64,000 bases of DNA, from the NCBI RefSeq assembly GCF_009193215.1, contig NZ_VYVA01000001.1:558001-622000 (forward strand), read 5' to 3'. Source of the stretch: Flavicella marina (GTDB taxonomy: Bacteria; Bacteroidota; Bacteroidia; Flavobacteriales; Flavobacteriaceae). Made by a program: the position numbers and the translations under genes. Position 1 is the first letter of the stretch, and the number at the start of each line of letters is the position of its first letter. Of this stretch, positions 52,255 through 63,956 are shown piece by piece. A model generated the notes under the pieces. The model searched no databases. It saw only the letters and a list, made by a program, of their open reading frames with translations, and was not told the origin of the DNA.

Positions 52255-55050
52255 ATGAAAAAACATTTACTTATTATCTCGTTTGTTCTTTTTAGCGTTG
52301 TTTCATTTGCTCAAACTACAATTTCCGGAAAAGTTGTAGACTCGAATAGCAATGAACCTATCCCTGGTGCTAATATCACCTTGGAAGGTACAACGATTGG
52401 TACATCTTCCGATTTCGATGGAAATTTCAAATTAGAAACTACCCAAAATCCACCTTTTAACATCAAAGCAAGTAGTGTTGGCTTTTCTGCTACCACGAAA
52501 AACATCACCCAAAACAACCAGCAAATAACAATTATCCTTAAAGAAGGTACATTGTTAGATGAAGTAGTTGTATCTGCTTCTCGTACACCTGAGCGCATTT
52601 TCGAGTCTCCGGTAACCATCGAGAGAATTGGAATCAAAGAAATCGAAGCTACATCTTCTGCTACCTACTACGATGGACTAGAAAATTTAAAAGGAGTAGA
52701 TGTCAACACAAGTAGTTTGACGTTTAAATCTGTAAACACTAGAGGGTTTGCTGCATTTTCAAACACCCGTTTCTTACAACTGGTAGATGGAATGGACAAT
52801 GCCTCTCCTGCCCTAAATTTCCCTGTTGGAAATTTATTAGGTATTTCTGAATTAGACATACAAGGAGTAGAGTTATTGCCGGGTGCTTCTTCAGCACTGT
52901 ATGGAGCCAACGCCTTTAATGGTATTTTATTTATGAATAGTAAAAACCCATTCGATCATGAAGGGGTGAGTGCTTATTTAAAATCTGGAGTTACCGTTCA
53001 AGATGCAAACGGAACCAATGAGTTTTTTGATGTTGGTGTTCGTGTTGCAAAAAAATTCAGCGATAAGTTTGCTGCCAAAGTAAACATCTCCTTTTTAGAA
53101 GGTACAGATTGGGCAGCTACGGATTACAAACAATATGATGACCAAGGCGCTGGTAAACCTGATTTGATTACTGAAAACCCAACAGGACCAGAATTTGATC
53201 GTGCAAATATATACGGGGATGAAGTTTCAACGGATATTGGGGCTGGTGCTAGCCCACTCCCTGAAGGAACTGTTGTAAGCAGAACAGGATATAAAGAAAC
53301 CGACTTGACAGATTACAAAGCAAAAAGTTTCAAAACCGATGTTGGCTTGTTTTACCGACCAAACGGAGATGATTTAGAAATCAGCTACAACGGACGCTTC
53401 GGAACTGGGAATACGGTTTACCAAGGTGCCAACCGATATTATTTGAAAAATTTTATCATGCAACAGCACAAATTAGAAGTAAGAAACGATCACTTCTTTT
53501 GGAGAGCTTATATGACTGCTGAAGATGCTGGCGACTCGTATGACATGTTTTTTACAGGGGTAAACATGAATAAAGTTACTGCTGAGCCATGGTTTCAAAG
53601 ATATGCTCAAGTATATGGAGCAAACTTAGGTATGGGTTCAGAAAAAGCACATGAAATAGCTAGAGAAACAGCAGATTCAGAACTCACACTTCAACCAGGA
53701 ACCCCGGAGTTTGATGAATTGTTCAACAAAACGATTTCAGATGGTGACTTGAACACAGGGTCTAAATTCGTAGACAAATCAAAAATCTACCATTCAGACA
53801 TCAACTATAATTTCAAAGAATTGATTCCTTTTGCTGAAATTCAAGTAGGTGGATCAGCTAGAAGGTATTCTTTAAATTCTAGCGGTACTATCTTTACTGA
53901 TGCAGACGGCCCGATCAATTACGATGAATTTGGAGCCTATGCCCAAGGACAAAAGTGGTTGGTAGAAGAAACCTTAAAACTAACCGCTTCGGTACGTTAC
54001 GACAAATCTCAAAATTTTGATGGATTCTTTTCTCCAAGGGTTTCGTTGGTATACAACGCAGACGAAGACAAAAAACACAATTTTAGATTGTCTTACCAAA
54101 CAGGTTTCAGAAACCCAACTACACAAGATCAATACATTGGGTTAGATTTAGGACGTGCCATTTTAATTGGTTCTGCAGCCGACAACTTAGACAGATATCA
54201 ATCTTTAGACAAAGATGTGAGTGCCACAGGTCAAGCCTTTGGAAACCCAGCTACCGTTAATTTAACGGGTAGGGATGCCTATGAAAACTCATACACTTTA
54301 GAATCTGTTGGAAAATTTTCCGTAACTCAAAACCCTGCTGATTTAGAAATTGCTGAAATCGAATTAGTAAAGCCAGAACAAGTAACTGCTTTTGAATTTG
54401 GTTACCGTGGTATTGTAAATAAATTAGTTATTGACTTTAGTACGTATTACAACATTTATAAGGATTTTATTGGAAACAAAACTGTCGTTTCTCCATTTTA
54501 TGGTAAGGTAGATTTTTCGGATGGGACCTATCCGACTCCAGGGGGCAATATTCCAAAAGCAGTTGTAGCTCTAGGAAGTGGAGATTTCCAACCATTCCAA
54601 ACCTACACTAATTCATCCGCAGACATATCCTCTTATGGAGCGGCAATCGGTTTGAGCACGAAAGTAATGGGTAATTTTGACTTAGGTTTCAACTACACTT
54701 GGGCAAAGTTTGATTTCGACCAAAGTTCAGACCCTGACTACGAAGCTGGTTTTAATACACCACAACACAAAGTAAAAGTATCTTTTGGAAATACAAATAT
54801 TGGACATAATTTCGGATTCAGATTGGATGCTAGATGGAATGATGCTTACCTATGGGAATCAACATTTATCGATGCTATATTACCAGCAAGAACCACAGTT
54901 GATGCCCAAGTAACCTATAACATGCCAAAATTAAAATCACAGCTTAAAGTTGGAGCCGCTAACTTATTAGGTCACGAATATCAAAGTGCACCTGGTGCAG
55001 GTACCATTGGAAGTCAAATCTATGCGTCTTGGACGGTTAGAGGATTCTAA
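52255..55050 (+). CDS. TonB-dependent receptor without a SusD partner
   Basis: 931 residues. Signal peptide ending near SFAQ, a carboxypeptidase-like regulatory domain (about 20-105, GTSSDFDGNFKLET), a plug with LDEVVVSASRTPERIFESPVTIERI and TRGFAAFSNTRFLQLVDGMDN, and an outer membrane barrel ending SWTVRGF. The signature VVSASRTPE is that of classical TonB receptors rather than the VVVGYG of SusC. No SusD gene follows, so the cargo is not necessarily a glycan. Substrate unknown. Confidence 0.92.
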   Translation: MKKHLLIISFVLFSVVSFAQTTISGKVVDSNSNEPIPGANITLEGTTIGTSSDFDGNFKLETTQNPPFNIKASSVGFSATTKNITQNNQQITIILKEGTLLDEVVVSASRTPERIFESPVTIERIGIKEIEATSSATYYDGLENLKGVDVNTSSLTFKSVNTRGFAAFSNTRFLQLVDGMDNASPALNFPVGNLLGISELDIQGVELLPGASSALYGANAFNGILFMNSKNPFDHEGVSAYLKSGVTVQDANGTNEFFDVGVRVAKKFSDKFAAKVNISFLEGTDWAATDYKQYDDQGAGKPDLITENPTGPEFDRANIYGDEVSTDIGAGASPLPEGTVVSRTGYKETDLTDYKAKSFKTDVGLFYRPNGDDLEISYNGRFGTGNTVYQGANRYYLKNFIMQQHKLEVRNDHFFWRAYMTAEDAGDSYDMFFTGVNMNKVTAEPWFQRYAQVYGANLGMGSEKAHEIARETADSELTLQPGTPEFDELFNKTISDGDLNTGSKFVDKSKIYHSDINYNFKELIPFAEIQVGGSARRYSLNSSGTIFTDADGPINYDEFGAYAQGQKWLVEETLKLTASVRYDKSQNFDGFFSPRVSLVYNADEDKKHNFRLSYQTGFRNPTTQDQYIGLDLGRAILIGSAADNLDRYQSLDKDVSATGQAFGNPATVNLTGRDAYENSYTLESVGKFSVTQNPADLEIAEIELVKPEQVTAFEFGYRGIVNKLVIDFSTYYNIYKDFIGNKTVVSPFYGKVDFSDGTYPTPGGNIPKAVVALGSGDFQPFQTYTNSSADISSYGAAIGLSTKVMGNFDLGFNYTWAKFDFDQSSDPDYEAGFNTPQHKVKVSFGNTNIGHNFGFRLDARWNDAYLWESTFIDAILPARTTVDAQVTYNMPKLKSQLKVGAANLLGHEYQSAPGAGTIGSQIYASWTVRGF

Positions 55051-55071
55051 ATCACTTCACAGAGTTTATTC

Positions 55072-55103
55072 AAAAAACGTCTTTCTAAAAGGCGTTTTTT
55101 TAT
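55072..55103 (+). terminator. Intrinsic terminator after the orphan receptor
   Basis: 13-bp stem with one wobble pair, arms 55072-55084 and 55088-55100 (AAAAAACGTCTTT / AAAGGCGTTTTTT), loop CTA, then a T run. Confidence 0.85.
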
Positions 55104-55274
55104 TTAAAAAAACAAGATAGAACAATAAAAAAAATCTTCAGAAAAACACACCTACCAAATTCACAACAAGGCATTTAAATCATGCCAAGATGGATAATCT
55201 AAAGCAATTGAAAAAAATATTTTTTACAAGCATAAAAAAGCAGAAAACATGTTTTTATTTCAAATTAAAACTTC

Positions 55275-55282
55275 TATATTTG
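55275..55282 (+). promoter_or_regulatory. -7 promoter element of atpD-atpC
   Basis: TATATTTG matches TAnnTTTG and lies 63 bp before the atpD ATG. The position 19 bp upstream reads TTTT. Confidence 0.6.
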
Positions 55283-55327
55283 CACCCTGAAAAACGAGGT
55301 TAAACTCTCATAGAAAATTAGAACTAA

Positions 55328-56857
<1,530 letters not shown>

Positions 56858-56917
56858 ATCAAGTTTTGAGTTTTGGTTTGATTTCAAACCGAATAAAAAA
56901 CAAAAACAATAAAGACT

Positions 56918-57211
56918 ATGTTTTTAGAAATAGTATCACCAGAAGCAACGTTATTTAGCGAAAAAGTAGACTCTGTATCTGTTCCAGGTGTAGACGGAAA
57001 CTTTCAAATGTTAGAAAATCATGCTGCAATTGTATCTGTTTTACAAGAAGGTACTGTAAAAATTCATACGCACACACAAGAGCATATTGAATTCGATCAG
57101 CTTAGTGGTCATTTTGAGACGCATATTGATGACGATAAAATCATCACTTTGAACATCAAATCAGGTACTGTTGAAATGAAAGACAATAAAGTAATTATTT
57201 TAGTAGACTAA
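56918..57211 (+). CDS. atpC: F1Fo ATP synthase epsilon subunit, short form
   Basis: 97 residues forming only the N-terminal beta-sandwich that docks on gamma and the c-ring: MFLEIVSPEATLFSEKVDSVSVPGVDGNFQMLENHAAIVSVL. The C-terminal helical hairpin that inhibits ATP hydrolysis in E. coli (total about 139 residues) is missing, as is common in this phylum, so that inhibition cannot operate here. Lies 60 bp after atpD and ends in a strong terminator. Confidence 0.95.
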   Translation: MFLEIVSPEATLFSEKVDSVSVPGVDGNFQMLENHAAIVSVLQEGTVKIHTHTQEHIEFDQLSGHFETHIDDDKIITLNIKSGTVEMKDNKVIILVD

Positions 57212-57228
57212 TTTTAATTACAAATCAT

Positions 57229-57264
57229 AAAAAAACCGAGTAACAAATGTTACTCGGTTTTTTT
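57229..57264. terminator. Bidirectional intrinsic terminator
   Basis: 17-bp perfect stem, arms 57229-57245 and 57248-57264, core CCGAGTAACA, flanked by A and T runs, between atpC and the convergent DUF1501 gene. Confidence 0.9.
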
Positions 57265-57268
57265 ATGT

Positions 57269-58891
57269 CTATTTCTTAAGTATTCGTTGCCTTGCATACG
57301 TTGTATTATAACTATCCTTTATCGCTAAAATATAATACCCTGACTTGAAATTTTTCAAATCTAGTAGCGGTAATGCGTTTACACCATACATAAAATCTTT
57401 TGGAAATTTTGCAACCAATGCACCAGCGAGGTCATATACCACGACAAAACCTCTAAATGAATTTTTACTCGTAAACTGAACCGTAACATATTCTTCGATT
57501 GGGTTTGGGTATACAGTTAAGTTATTTTCAGTTTTATTTGTCGGATATTCACTTCCAAGAGCTTTGAGACTATTATCAATTAAATCCAGCTTCTCTTCAC
57601 CATCGAAATCTGAAAATTCGGTACCACTTACAACGTCAGTAGAGGCACCCAAAAAGTCTGTAATCAAAGTTGTAAATACTTGACGATAATCGTGCTGCAT
57701 CTGCCCTTCATCAAAATGCTTTACAATAGTTGATAAATCTAAATTACTCCCCGATACCCCGGGTTTAACAGAAGAACCTATCACAAACATAGGCCCTAAA
57801 TTTCCATGATCTGTACCTAAATTTCCATTTTCCAATGGCTTCCTACCAAATTCAGTAAAAGTAGCAGCAACCACTTTTTCATCGATACCCATAGCTTCAA
57901 TATCATCTTGAAAAGCCTTTACCGAATCACCAAGCTCAGCGAGTAAATCTGCATGAGTACCCGTATGCGTAGCTCCACCAACAACTTGATCTGCGTGCGT
58001 ATCATAACCACCGGTAGTAACTAAAAATATTTTAGTTTTTGAACCTCCTTTAATCATTCTAGCCACGGTCTTTAACTGATCCGCTAAATCGTAATCAGGA
58101 TACGAAACAGCACTATTTGAACCCGCATCAAACACCTCACTGATTCTTTGAGAATAATCATTTGTGGCTTTTTCTGTTTGAACCATATATGCAACATTCG
58201 CCGCAAATTCTGAATCAGGTAAATTGGTAGGTTCTGGATTTCCGATGCTAGAAATTACATTGTAATACCCTGATACATTTTGTCCTGTTAAATTCACATC
58301 TACCTTATGTTCATGTTCTGAATGAAAACCAAGAGAAGGTTTTTTCGCTCCCAACTGAATTCCTAAAGGATCAGAATAAGCTTCATAATTGTAACCCGTA
58401 TGTAAGAATCTTGCCATCCAACCAGAGGTTTTATTCGAATTTTCTGAAGTACCATCGCCTCCTTTCAACATCAAAGCTCTACTTGCAAAATGCGATTTAT
58501 TACCGATTGGATAACCAACACTCTGAATGATATTTAATTTTCCTGCATCATACAAGCTCTTAAAGCCAGTTAGAGAAGGATGTAAATAAATTTGATCTTC
58601 AATAGGCAATGTACTATCTAAACTAATAGCTCCATTGATCCCTGTAGTCTCTAATTTTACCGTAGGTCGTAAACTTGCATATGCATCATATTGATTGATT
58701 GGAATTAAAGTATTCAATCCATCATTTCCACCTAACAACTGTATCAATACCAATGACCTACCCTCAATGATAGATGCTGGCAATTGATTTAACAGTGCTG
58801 TTTTCGAAAAAGCTTTTACTTGATGGCCATTTAATAACAGTGCGCTCGCAGAACTCAAAGCCGACAGTTCTAAAAATTTTCTTCTTTTCAT
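57269..58891 (-). CDS. DUF1501 protein with Tat-like signal and T9SS sorting domain
   Basis: 540 residues. The N-terminus MKRRKFLELSALSSASALLL looks like a Tat signal. The DUF1501 domain (about 45-430) is related to the sulfatase/alkaline phosphatase fold: LVLIQLLGGNDGLNTLIP, NKSHFASRALMLKGG, TTGGYDTHADQVVGG, VAATFTEFGRKPLENGNLGTDHGNLGPMFVIG. The last 80 residues are a type A T9SS sorting domain (LTVYPNPIEEYVTVQF, FKSGYYILAIKD, ending RQRILKK). It lies 11 bp after the DUF1800 gene, forming the usual DUF1800-DUF1501 pair. Biochemical function unknown. Confidence 0.9.
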   Translation of the reverse strand: MKRRKFLELSALSSASALLLNGHQVKAFSKTALLNQLPASIIEGRSLVLIQLLGGNDGLNTLIPINQYDAYASLRPTVKLETTGINGAISLDSTLPIEDQIYLHPSLTGFKSLYDAGKLNIIQSVGYPIGNKSHFASRALMLKGGDGTSENSNKTSGWMARFLHTGYNYEAYSDPLGIQLGAKKPSLGFHSEHEHKVDVNLTGQNVSGYYNVISSIGNPEPTNLPDSEFAANVAYMVQTEKATNDYSQRISEVFDAGSNSAVSYPDYDLADQLKTVARMIKGGSKTKIFLVTTGGYDTHADQVVGGATHTGTHADLLAELGDSVKAFQDDIEAMGIDEKVVAATFTEFGRKPLENGNLGTDHGNLGPMFVIGSSVKPGVSGSNLDLSTIVKHFDEGQMQHDYRQVFTTLITDFLGASTDVVSGTEFSDFDGEEKLDLIDNSLKALGSEYPTNKTENNLTVYPNPIEEYVTVQFTSKNSFRGFVVVYDLAGALVAKFPKDFMYGVNALPLLDLKNFKSGYYILAIKDSYNTTYARQRILKK

Positions 58892-58902
58892 GTTCTGTAG
58901 TT

Positions 58903-60606
58903 TTAATTATTTTGAAATTCTTGCGACCAGATCAAAGCTCTAAACAAGGGGACCAATACACTCTCAACTCCTGTTCTATTTCCCGAATTCTTATAAATTT
59001 GCCATTCGTCTGCCCACATCGCTGGTGTGGTTTCTCCACCTTCAAGCAAAATATCATTTAAGAAATAGTTTGTTCGATCGGCATCAATGGCTTCTGGAAA
59101 CATCAAATCAACCAATTCTGCCACTATTTTAGCTGGATCATATGGATCACTCACATTTTCATCAACAAAGGTTGTCACATAAAAATTTGCTTTTACCTTA
59201 TTTGGATTCAACAATATATCCGTAAAGTTATATCGTGGAATTATTGTGGAGGAATTGAACCAAAATTTATCAAAATCTGGAGTTTCGTAATTCGCTGGGA
59301 ACCCCGCTACTGAAGGTGGGTCAAATGGATTTTGACTCGCCGGAACCAACATACCTAAGATAATTTGCCAATAGTAAAAGTTTTTATAATGGTACAATCC
59401 TTCAGATATTGGATCGGGAACTGGAAAGTTAGTAAGTGTTAGTGTTTGTAAAATTAAATCTAGAGGCATTTTAACGAGGCCTCCTATTATTTCATCGTTT
59501 GAATTGGCATCATCTTTATCATAAAAATGTTTGCTTAATAACAATTGATCTATTGCTTCTTGTAAATTATAATTTTGTCTAAACGTACTCGCAAGTGGTG
59601 TAATGATATCATTCTCTATTTCCGTCGTAATTGTTCTTCCCACAAAAAAACGATATAACTTTCTACAAATAAATTTAGCTGTCTCATCTTTACTTACAAT
59701 CAACGCAACAAACTCTCTTAACTCGGCCTCTACCCTAGCATTTTTTTCCTCATTCGTTTTTCCCGAAGTATCCCAAGCTTCAATTACATAATTATCAAAA
59801 CGATGACTGAATTCTTTTCTACCAAAATCGTGTTGATAATTATTTGCGTATCCACATGGTATATTACCATTAGCGACACCATTTGTTTGTCTATGTCGAT
59901 CTAAATCTGGGTATTTTATAATGTTATACCAATAAAACTTCCAGCCTGTTAATACACGGGCAGCCTCTTCTACATCAGATTCAGTATAATTCGTATAATC
60001 ACCTATTCCCGCCTGAGCTCCTTTACCTATTGTAAACAACTCTAGTAATTCTCGCGCATAGTTTTCGTTTGGATTGGTATTCGTGTTTTGGTTGTTATTC
60101 AAATAAGCCAACATGATCGGGTTGATGGTCATTTGAAAAATCAATTCTTTCCAATCTCCCAAACTATGAATTTCTAACAAGCGTAAATAATCGTAATATG
60201 AACCGTAACTACCATTTAAGGTAGGGCTTGACGCTGTGAAATCGGTAAACAAAAAATAAGTCATTTTCGAACGATACGAAGTATCTCTTCTTGCCTCATC
60301 TAGCCACCAACCTAGTACGTAACTACGCAATAAACCGTTTCCGCTTCCATTGTCTGGTTTTTTTTCTCCATATACAGGATCGTCGTCAATCCATGGTGCT
60401 GGAGTATTTAATTTATCAGATACAGGATGGATAGGCTGCGTTAAGTTTTTATCAGGTATAATTGCCAATTGCGCAATTGCTTGCGACGGAGTTAATGCAC
60501 TGAATGTTTCTATCCTCGATTTTGAGACATTGAATGTTGCACGTCGCAACAAATGTTTGGCCAGACGTTTGCCTAGAACACCAGTATAGGGGCTTATTGA
60601 TGCCAT
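58903..60606 (-). CDS. DUF1800 family protein
   Basis: 567 residues. It begins YTGVLGKRLAKHLLRRATFNVSKSRIETF and has DEARRDTSYRSKMTYFLFTDF, NENYARELLELFTIGKG, EEAARVLTGWKFY, KFICRKLYRFFVGRTI and the substrate-independent motif PLDLILQTL, all typical of DUF1800. No clear signal peptide, so export may depend on its partner. First gene of the two-gene unit with DUF1501. Function unknown. Confidence 0.9.
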   Translation of the reverse strand: MASISPYTGVLGKRLAKHLLRRATFNVSKSRIETFSALTPSQAIAQLAIIPDKNLTQPIHPVSDKLNTPAPWIDDDPVYGEKKPDNGSGNGLLRSYVLGWWLDEARRDTSYRSKMTYFLFTDFTASSPTLNGSYGSYYDYLRLLEIHSLGDWKELIFQMTINPIMLAYLNNNQNTNTNPNENYARELLELFTIGKGAQAGIGDYTNYTESDVEEAARVLTGWKFYWYNIIKYPDLDRHRQTNGVANGNIPCGYANNYQHDFGRKEFSHRFDNYVIEAWDTSGKTNEEKNARVEAELREFVALIVSKDETAKFICRKLYRFFVGRTITTEIENDIITPLASTFRQNYNLQEAIDQLLLSKHFYDKDDANSNDEIIGGLVKMPLDLILQTLTLTNFPVPDPISEGLYHYKNFYYWQIILGMLVPASQNPFDPPSVAGFPANYETPDFDKFWFNSSTIIPRYNFTDILLNPNKVKANFYVTTFVDENVSDPYDPAKIVAELVDLMFPEAIDADRTNYFLNDILLEGGETTPAMWADEWQIYKNSGNRTGVESVLVPLFRALIWSQEFQNN

Positions 60607-60818
60607 TTTTTTATAGTTTAAGATTAGTTCGCAATCACTTCATTTTGGTTAGAATTCAAATAATTGCAGATTCTTGTAAATTTACGAAATAAGAAACAAA
60701 TCAACTTTGTTTTATAATTCAACAATATTTCGATCAATAATTTACTTCGAACTCGGTACATTATAAAATTAAAAAGTTCAGTAATTTCGCAAACAGTTAT
60801 TGAAAAGAAACCTTTTTT

Positions 60819-61949
60819 ATGCAAGATTTCCCTAAAAAATTAACGCAAAAACTAAAGCATCGAACCGAAAATAATTCGTTGAGAAACTTAACTACCATAA
60901 AAAATAAGGTAGACTTTTCTTCAAATGATTATTTAGGATTCTCTTTAAATAATGCTATTGTATCAAAGGCTAGTTCGCTTATTGAAAACGAAACCCACAA
61001 GAACGGAAGTACTGGCTCAAGACTTGTTTCTGGCTCTCATCATTTGCATGAGGTCGTTGAAAAACAACTCGCAGCATTTCACAACAGTTCTGCAGCACTA
61101 TTATTCAATTCTGGTTACGACGCGAATCTCGGATTTTTCTCTTGTATCCCCCAAAAAGGTGACACCATATTATTTGATGAATTGATTCATGCTTCTATTA
61201 GAGATGGCATACGCTTGTCCAATGCTAAATCCTATAAATTCAAACACAATTCAACGGAAGATTTAGAAAAAAAAATAGCAAAATCAGAGGGAGATGTGTA
61301 TGTGATTGTTGAAAGTATTTATTCTATGGATGGAGACAGTGCTCCTTTGGAAAAAATAGCAAAACTATGCGAATTGAACAATTGTTATTTTGTTATTGAT
61401 GAAGCACACTCAAACGGTGTATTCGGAGAATCTGGCGCAGGCCTTGTACAGGAACTGCAATTAGAAAATAAAGTCTTTGCAAGAATTCACACCTTCGGCA
61501 AAGCGCTTGGATGTCATGGAGCTGTGATATTAGGTTCTGATAACTTGAGAAGTTATTTGATCAATTTTTCAAGGTCGTTTATTTATACCACAGCAGCTTC
61601 TTTGCATTCCGTTGCAACAATTAAAGCAGCATATGATGAACTTACAACTACGGATTCGATTCAAAAACTTAAAAAAAACATCAATTACTTTACATCAAAA
61701 ATCTCTGAATTGAACTTGGTTGGTAATTTCATTGATAGCAACAGTGCCATACATTGTTGTATAATTTCTGGAAACGATGCAATAAAAAAACTTGCGAACA
61801 AACTCCAAATAGAAGGTTTTGACATCAAACCTATTCTATCACCAACAGTACCCAAAGGAGAAGAACGATTGAGAATTTGTTTGCACAGCTACAATACATT
61901 CAAAGAAATTGATAATTTACTTTTGGCATTGGCCAAACACACAATATGA
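60819..61949 (+). CDS. bioF: 8-amino-7-oxononanoate synthase-like PLP enzyme
   Basis: Condenses pimeloyl thioester with alanine in biotin synthesis. 376 residues of the alpha-oxoamine synthase family. Visible: FSSNDYLGFSLN at the N-terminus, GSTGSRLVSGSHHLHEVVE, VESIYSMDGDSAPLEKI, FVIDEAHSNGVFGESG (cofactor Asp and His), HTFGKALGCHGAV with the Schiff-base lysine, and SRSFIYTTAASLHSVAT. BioF-like proteins include KBL and SPT relatives, but the neighbouring bioD and bioA settle the role. It overlaps bioD by 4 bp. A TAATTTCG near-match to the -7 element lies at 60782-60789. Confidence 0.93.
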   Translation: MQDFPKKLTQKLKHRTENNSLRNLTTIKNKVDFSSNDYLGFSLNNAIVSKASSLIENETHKNGSTGSRLVSGSHHLHEVVEKQLAAFHNSSAALLFNSGYDANLGFFSCIPQKGDTILFDELIHASIRDGIRLSNAKSYKFKHNSTEDLEKKIAKSEGDVYVIVESIYSMDGDSAPLEKIAKLCELNNCYFVIDEAHSNGVFGESGAGLVQELQLENKVFARIHTFGKALGCHGAVILGSDNLRSYLINFSRSFIYTTAASLHSVATIKAAYDELTTTDSIQKLKKNINYFTSKISELNLVGNFIDSNSAIHCCIISGNDAIKKLANKLQIEGFDIKPILSPTVPKGEERLRICLHSYNTFKEIDNLLLALAKHTI

Positions 61950-62563
61950 AAAAAATATTTATTACTGGAATTTCTACAGAAGTTGGGAAAACTTTGGTTT
62001 CTGCTATTGTAACAGAAGCATTGGAAGCAGATTATTGGAAACCTGTACAAGCTGGAGAACTAGATTATTCTGATACAGACAAAGTTGCGGAAATGATTTC
62101 TAATACGATAACCACATTTCATCAAAACAGCTATGCATTAGAAACCCCTATGAGTCCCCATGCAGCTGCTGAAATTGACCAAATACAAATCAATATTGAT
62201 TCAATTATTTGTCCGAATACAAATAACAATTTAGTCATCGAAGGTGCTGGTGGTTTGCTGGTTCCGTTAAATGATCATGATACTATATTGGATATTATCA
62301 AGCCAGACTATAAAATAATTGTAGTTTCTAGACACTATTTAGGAAGCATCAATCACACCTTGTTAACCACACAATTACTACAAGAAAAAGGGTTTGATGT
62401 TAGCATAATTTTTAGTGGAGATGCACATCCAACAACAGAATCAATCATTGCAAAGAAAACTGATGCAAAAATCATTGGTCGTATAGACGAAGAAAAATCT
62501 ATCAACAAAGAAACCATCAAAAAATACGCTCAGCGTTTTCGCGAAAACTTACAAAACCTATAG
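61946..62563 (+). CDS. bioD: Dethiobiotin synthetase
   Basis: Closes the ureido ring of dethiobiotin with CO2 and ATP. 205 residues, a P-loop protein with FITGISTEVGKTLVSAIVTEAL at the N-terminus, YWKPVQAG (substrate lysine), SPHAAAEID, and VIEGAGGLLVPLND. The start overlaps the bioF stop (ATGA), so translation is coupled. Confidence 0.95.
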   Translation: MKKIFITGISTEVGKTLVSAIVTEALEADYWKPVQAGELDYSDTDKVAEMISNTITTFHQNSYALETPMSPHAAAEIDQIQINIDSIICPNTNNNLVIEGAGGLLVPLNDHDTILDIIKPDYKIIVVSRHYLGSINHTLLTTQLLQEKGFDVSIIFSGDAHPTTESIIAKKTDAKIIGRIDEEKSINKETIKKYAQRFRENLQNL

Positions 62564-62656
62564 TTCGATTGAGCTCTCCATAATTTCAAGAACTATTTTT
62601 CCCCATCTAAGGAATGTTTCTAGCCTATTTACTTGTGGTAATTTGTATTAGTATTG

Positions 62657-62664
62657 TACATTTG
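62657..62664 (+). promoter_or_regulatory. -7 promoter-like element before bioA
   Basis: TACATTTG matches TAnnTTTG in the 127-bp gap between bioD and bioA. A CTTG lies 21 bp upstream (62632-62635). It suggests bioA may also be transcribed on its own. Confidence 0.45.
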
Positions 62665-62690
62665 ACTTTTCTTTTTGAAACAACTAAAAA

Positions 62691-63956
62691 ATGAGTTTAC
62701 AAGAACGCGATCAAAAACATCTTTGGCATCCTTTAACACAGCACAAACTGCATCCAGATCATCTGGCAATTACACATGCTAAAGGAGCTTTATTGTTCGA
62801 CGAAAATGGCAATACTTATATAGATGGAATTGCTTCTTGGTACACGTGCATGTACGGTCACTGCAATGATTATATCATAAAAAAGACTACAGAGCAATTG
62901 TCAAAACTCGACCAAGTAGTTTTTAGTGGTTTTACTCACAAACCAGCAGTAGAAATGTCAGAGAAACTGATGGAGATCTTACCTAAGAATCAACAGAAAA
63001 TCTTTTTCTCAGACAACGGATCTACAACAGTAGATGTTGCGGTAAAAATGGCGCTCCAGTTTCATTTCAATCAAGGTAAAAAAATGAATAGAATCATCGC
63101 TCTTGAAGATGCTTTTCACGGAGACACCTTTGGTGCCATGTCTGTTTCAGGATTATCGGTTTACAATGGTCCTTTCGAAGATTTCTTGTTAACGATTGAT
63201 CGAGTGGATGTTCCTACTCATGATAATTTTGAAAAAGTAAAAGAACATTTTTCTCAAATTATTGCAACTGGTGAAGTAGCAGCTTTTATTTTTGAACCAC
63301 TTGTGCAAGGAGCTGCTGCCATGAAAATGTACCCAGCAGAGTTATTAAACGCATTGATTCAAATAGCACAACAAAACAATGTATTGTGTATTGCGGATGA
63401 AGTGATGACTGGTTTTGGAAAAACCGGAAAATATTTTGCTTCTGATTATCTACAAAATAAACCCGATATTTTGTGTTTGTCTAAATCCTTAACGGGAGGT
63501 GTTGTGCCAATGGGTTTGACTACTTGTACACAACAAGTATATGATGCATTTTATGATACTGAAATTTCAAAAGGATTTTTTCACGGACACACATACTCAG
63601 CAAATCCATTAGGTTGTGCTGCAATTTCGGCTGGTATAGATTTATTAACCTCTGATGAAATGCAGCAAAACAGCATTCGCATACAGCAAAGACACAACGA
63701 TTTCAATAAAAAAATACAAACACATCCTAAAGTCAAAAGCACACGACAAACAGGTGTAATTTTTGCATTGGATTTGAATATTGAAATGGATCGATATGGA
63801 AACCTAAGAGATCAATTGTTTGAATTTTTTATGAATCGAGGAGTCTGTTTACGTCCGTTGGGAAACACTGTTTATATATTACCTCCTTTTGTAATTACCA
63901 ATGATGAATTAGACAAAATATACGAGACAATTGAACTAGCATTAGAAAATTTCTAA
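62691..63956 (+). CDS. bioA: Adenosylmethionine-8-amino-7-oxononanoate aminotransferase
   Basis: Transfers an amino group from SAM to KAPA, giving DAPA, between BioF and BioD. 421 residues, a class III aminotransferase with LWHPLTQHK at the N-terminus, IDGIASWYTCMYGHCN, FFSDNGSTTVDVAVKMALQ, ALEDAFHGDTFGAMSVSG, CIADEVMTGFGKTGKYFA (cofactor Asp), LCLSKSLTGGVVPMGL with the Schiff-base lysine, and FFHGHTYSANPLGCAA. Complete: it stops 44 bp before the window end. bioB, bioC and bioH are not in the window. Confidence 0.96.
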   Translation: MSLQERDQKHLWHPLTQHKLHPDHLAITHAKGALLFDENGNTYIDGIASWYTCMYGHCNDYIIKKTTEQLSKLDQVVFSGFTHKPAVEMSEKLMEILPKNQQKIFFSDNGSTTVDVAVKMALQFHFNQGKKMNRIIALEDAFHGDTFGAMSVSGLSVYNGPFEDFLLTIDRVDVPTHDNFEKVKEHFSQIIATGEVAAFIFEPLVQGAAAMKMYPAELLNALIQIAQQNNVLCIADEVMTGFGKTGKYFASDYLQNKPDILCLSKSLTGGVVPMGLTTCTQQVYDAFYDTEISKGFFHGHTYSANPLGCAAISAGIDLLTSDEMQQNSIRIQQRHNDFNKKIQTHPKVKSTRQTGVIFALDLNIEMDRYGNLRDQLFEFFMNRGVCLRPLGNTVYILPPFVITNDELDKIYETIELALENF

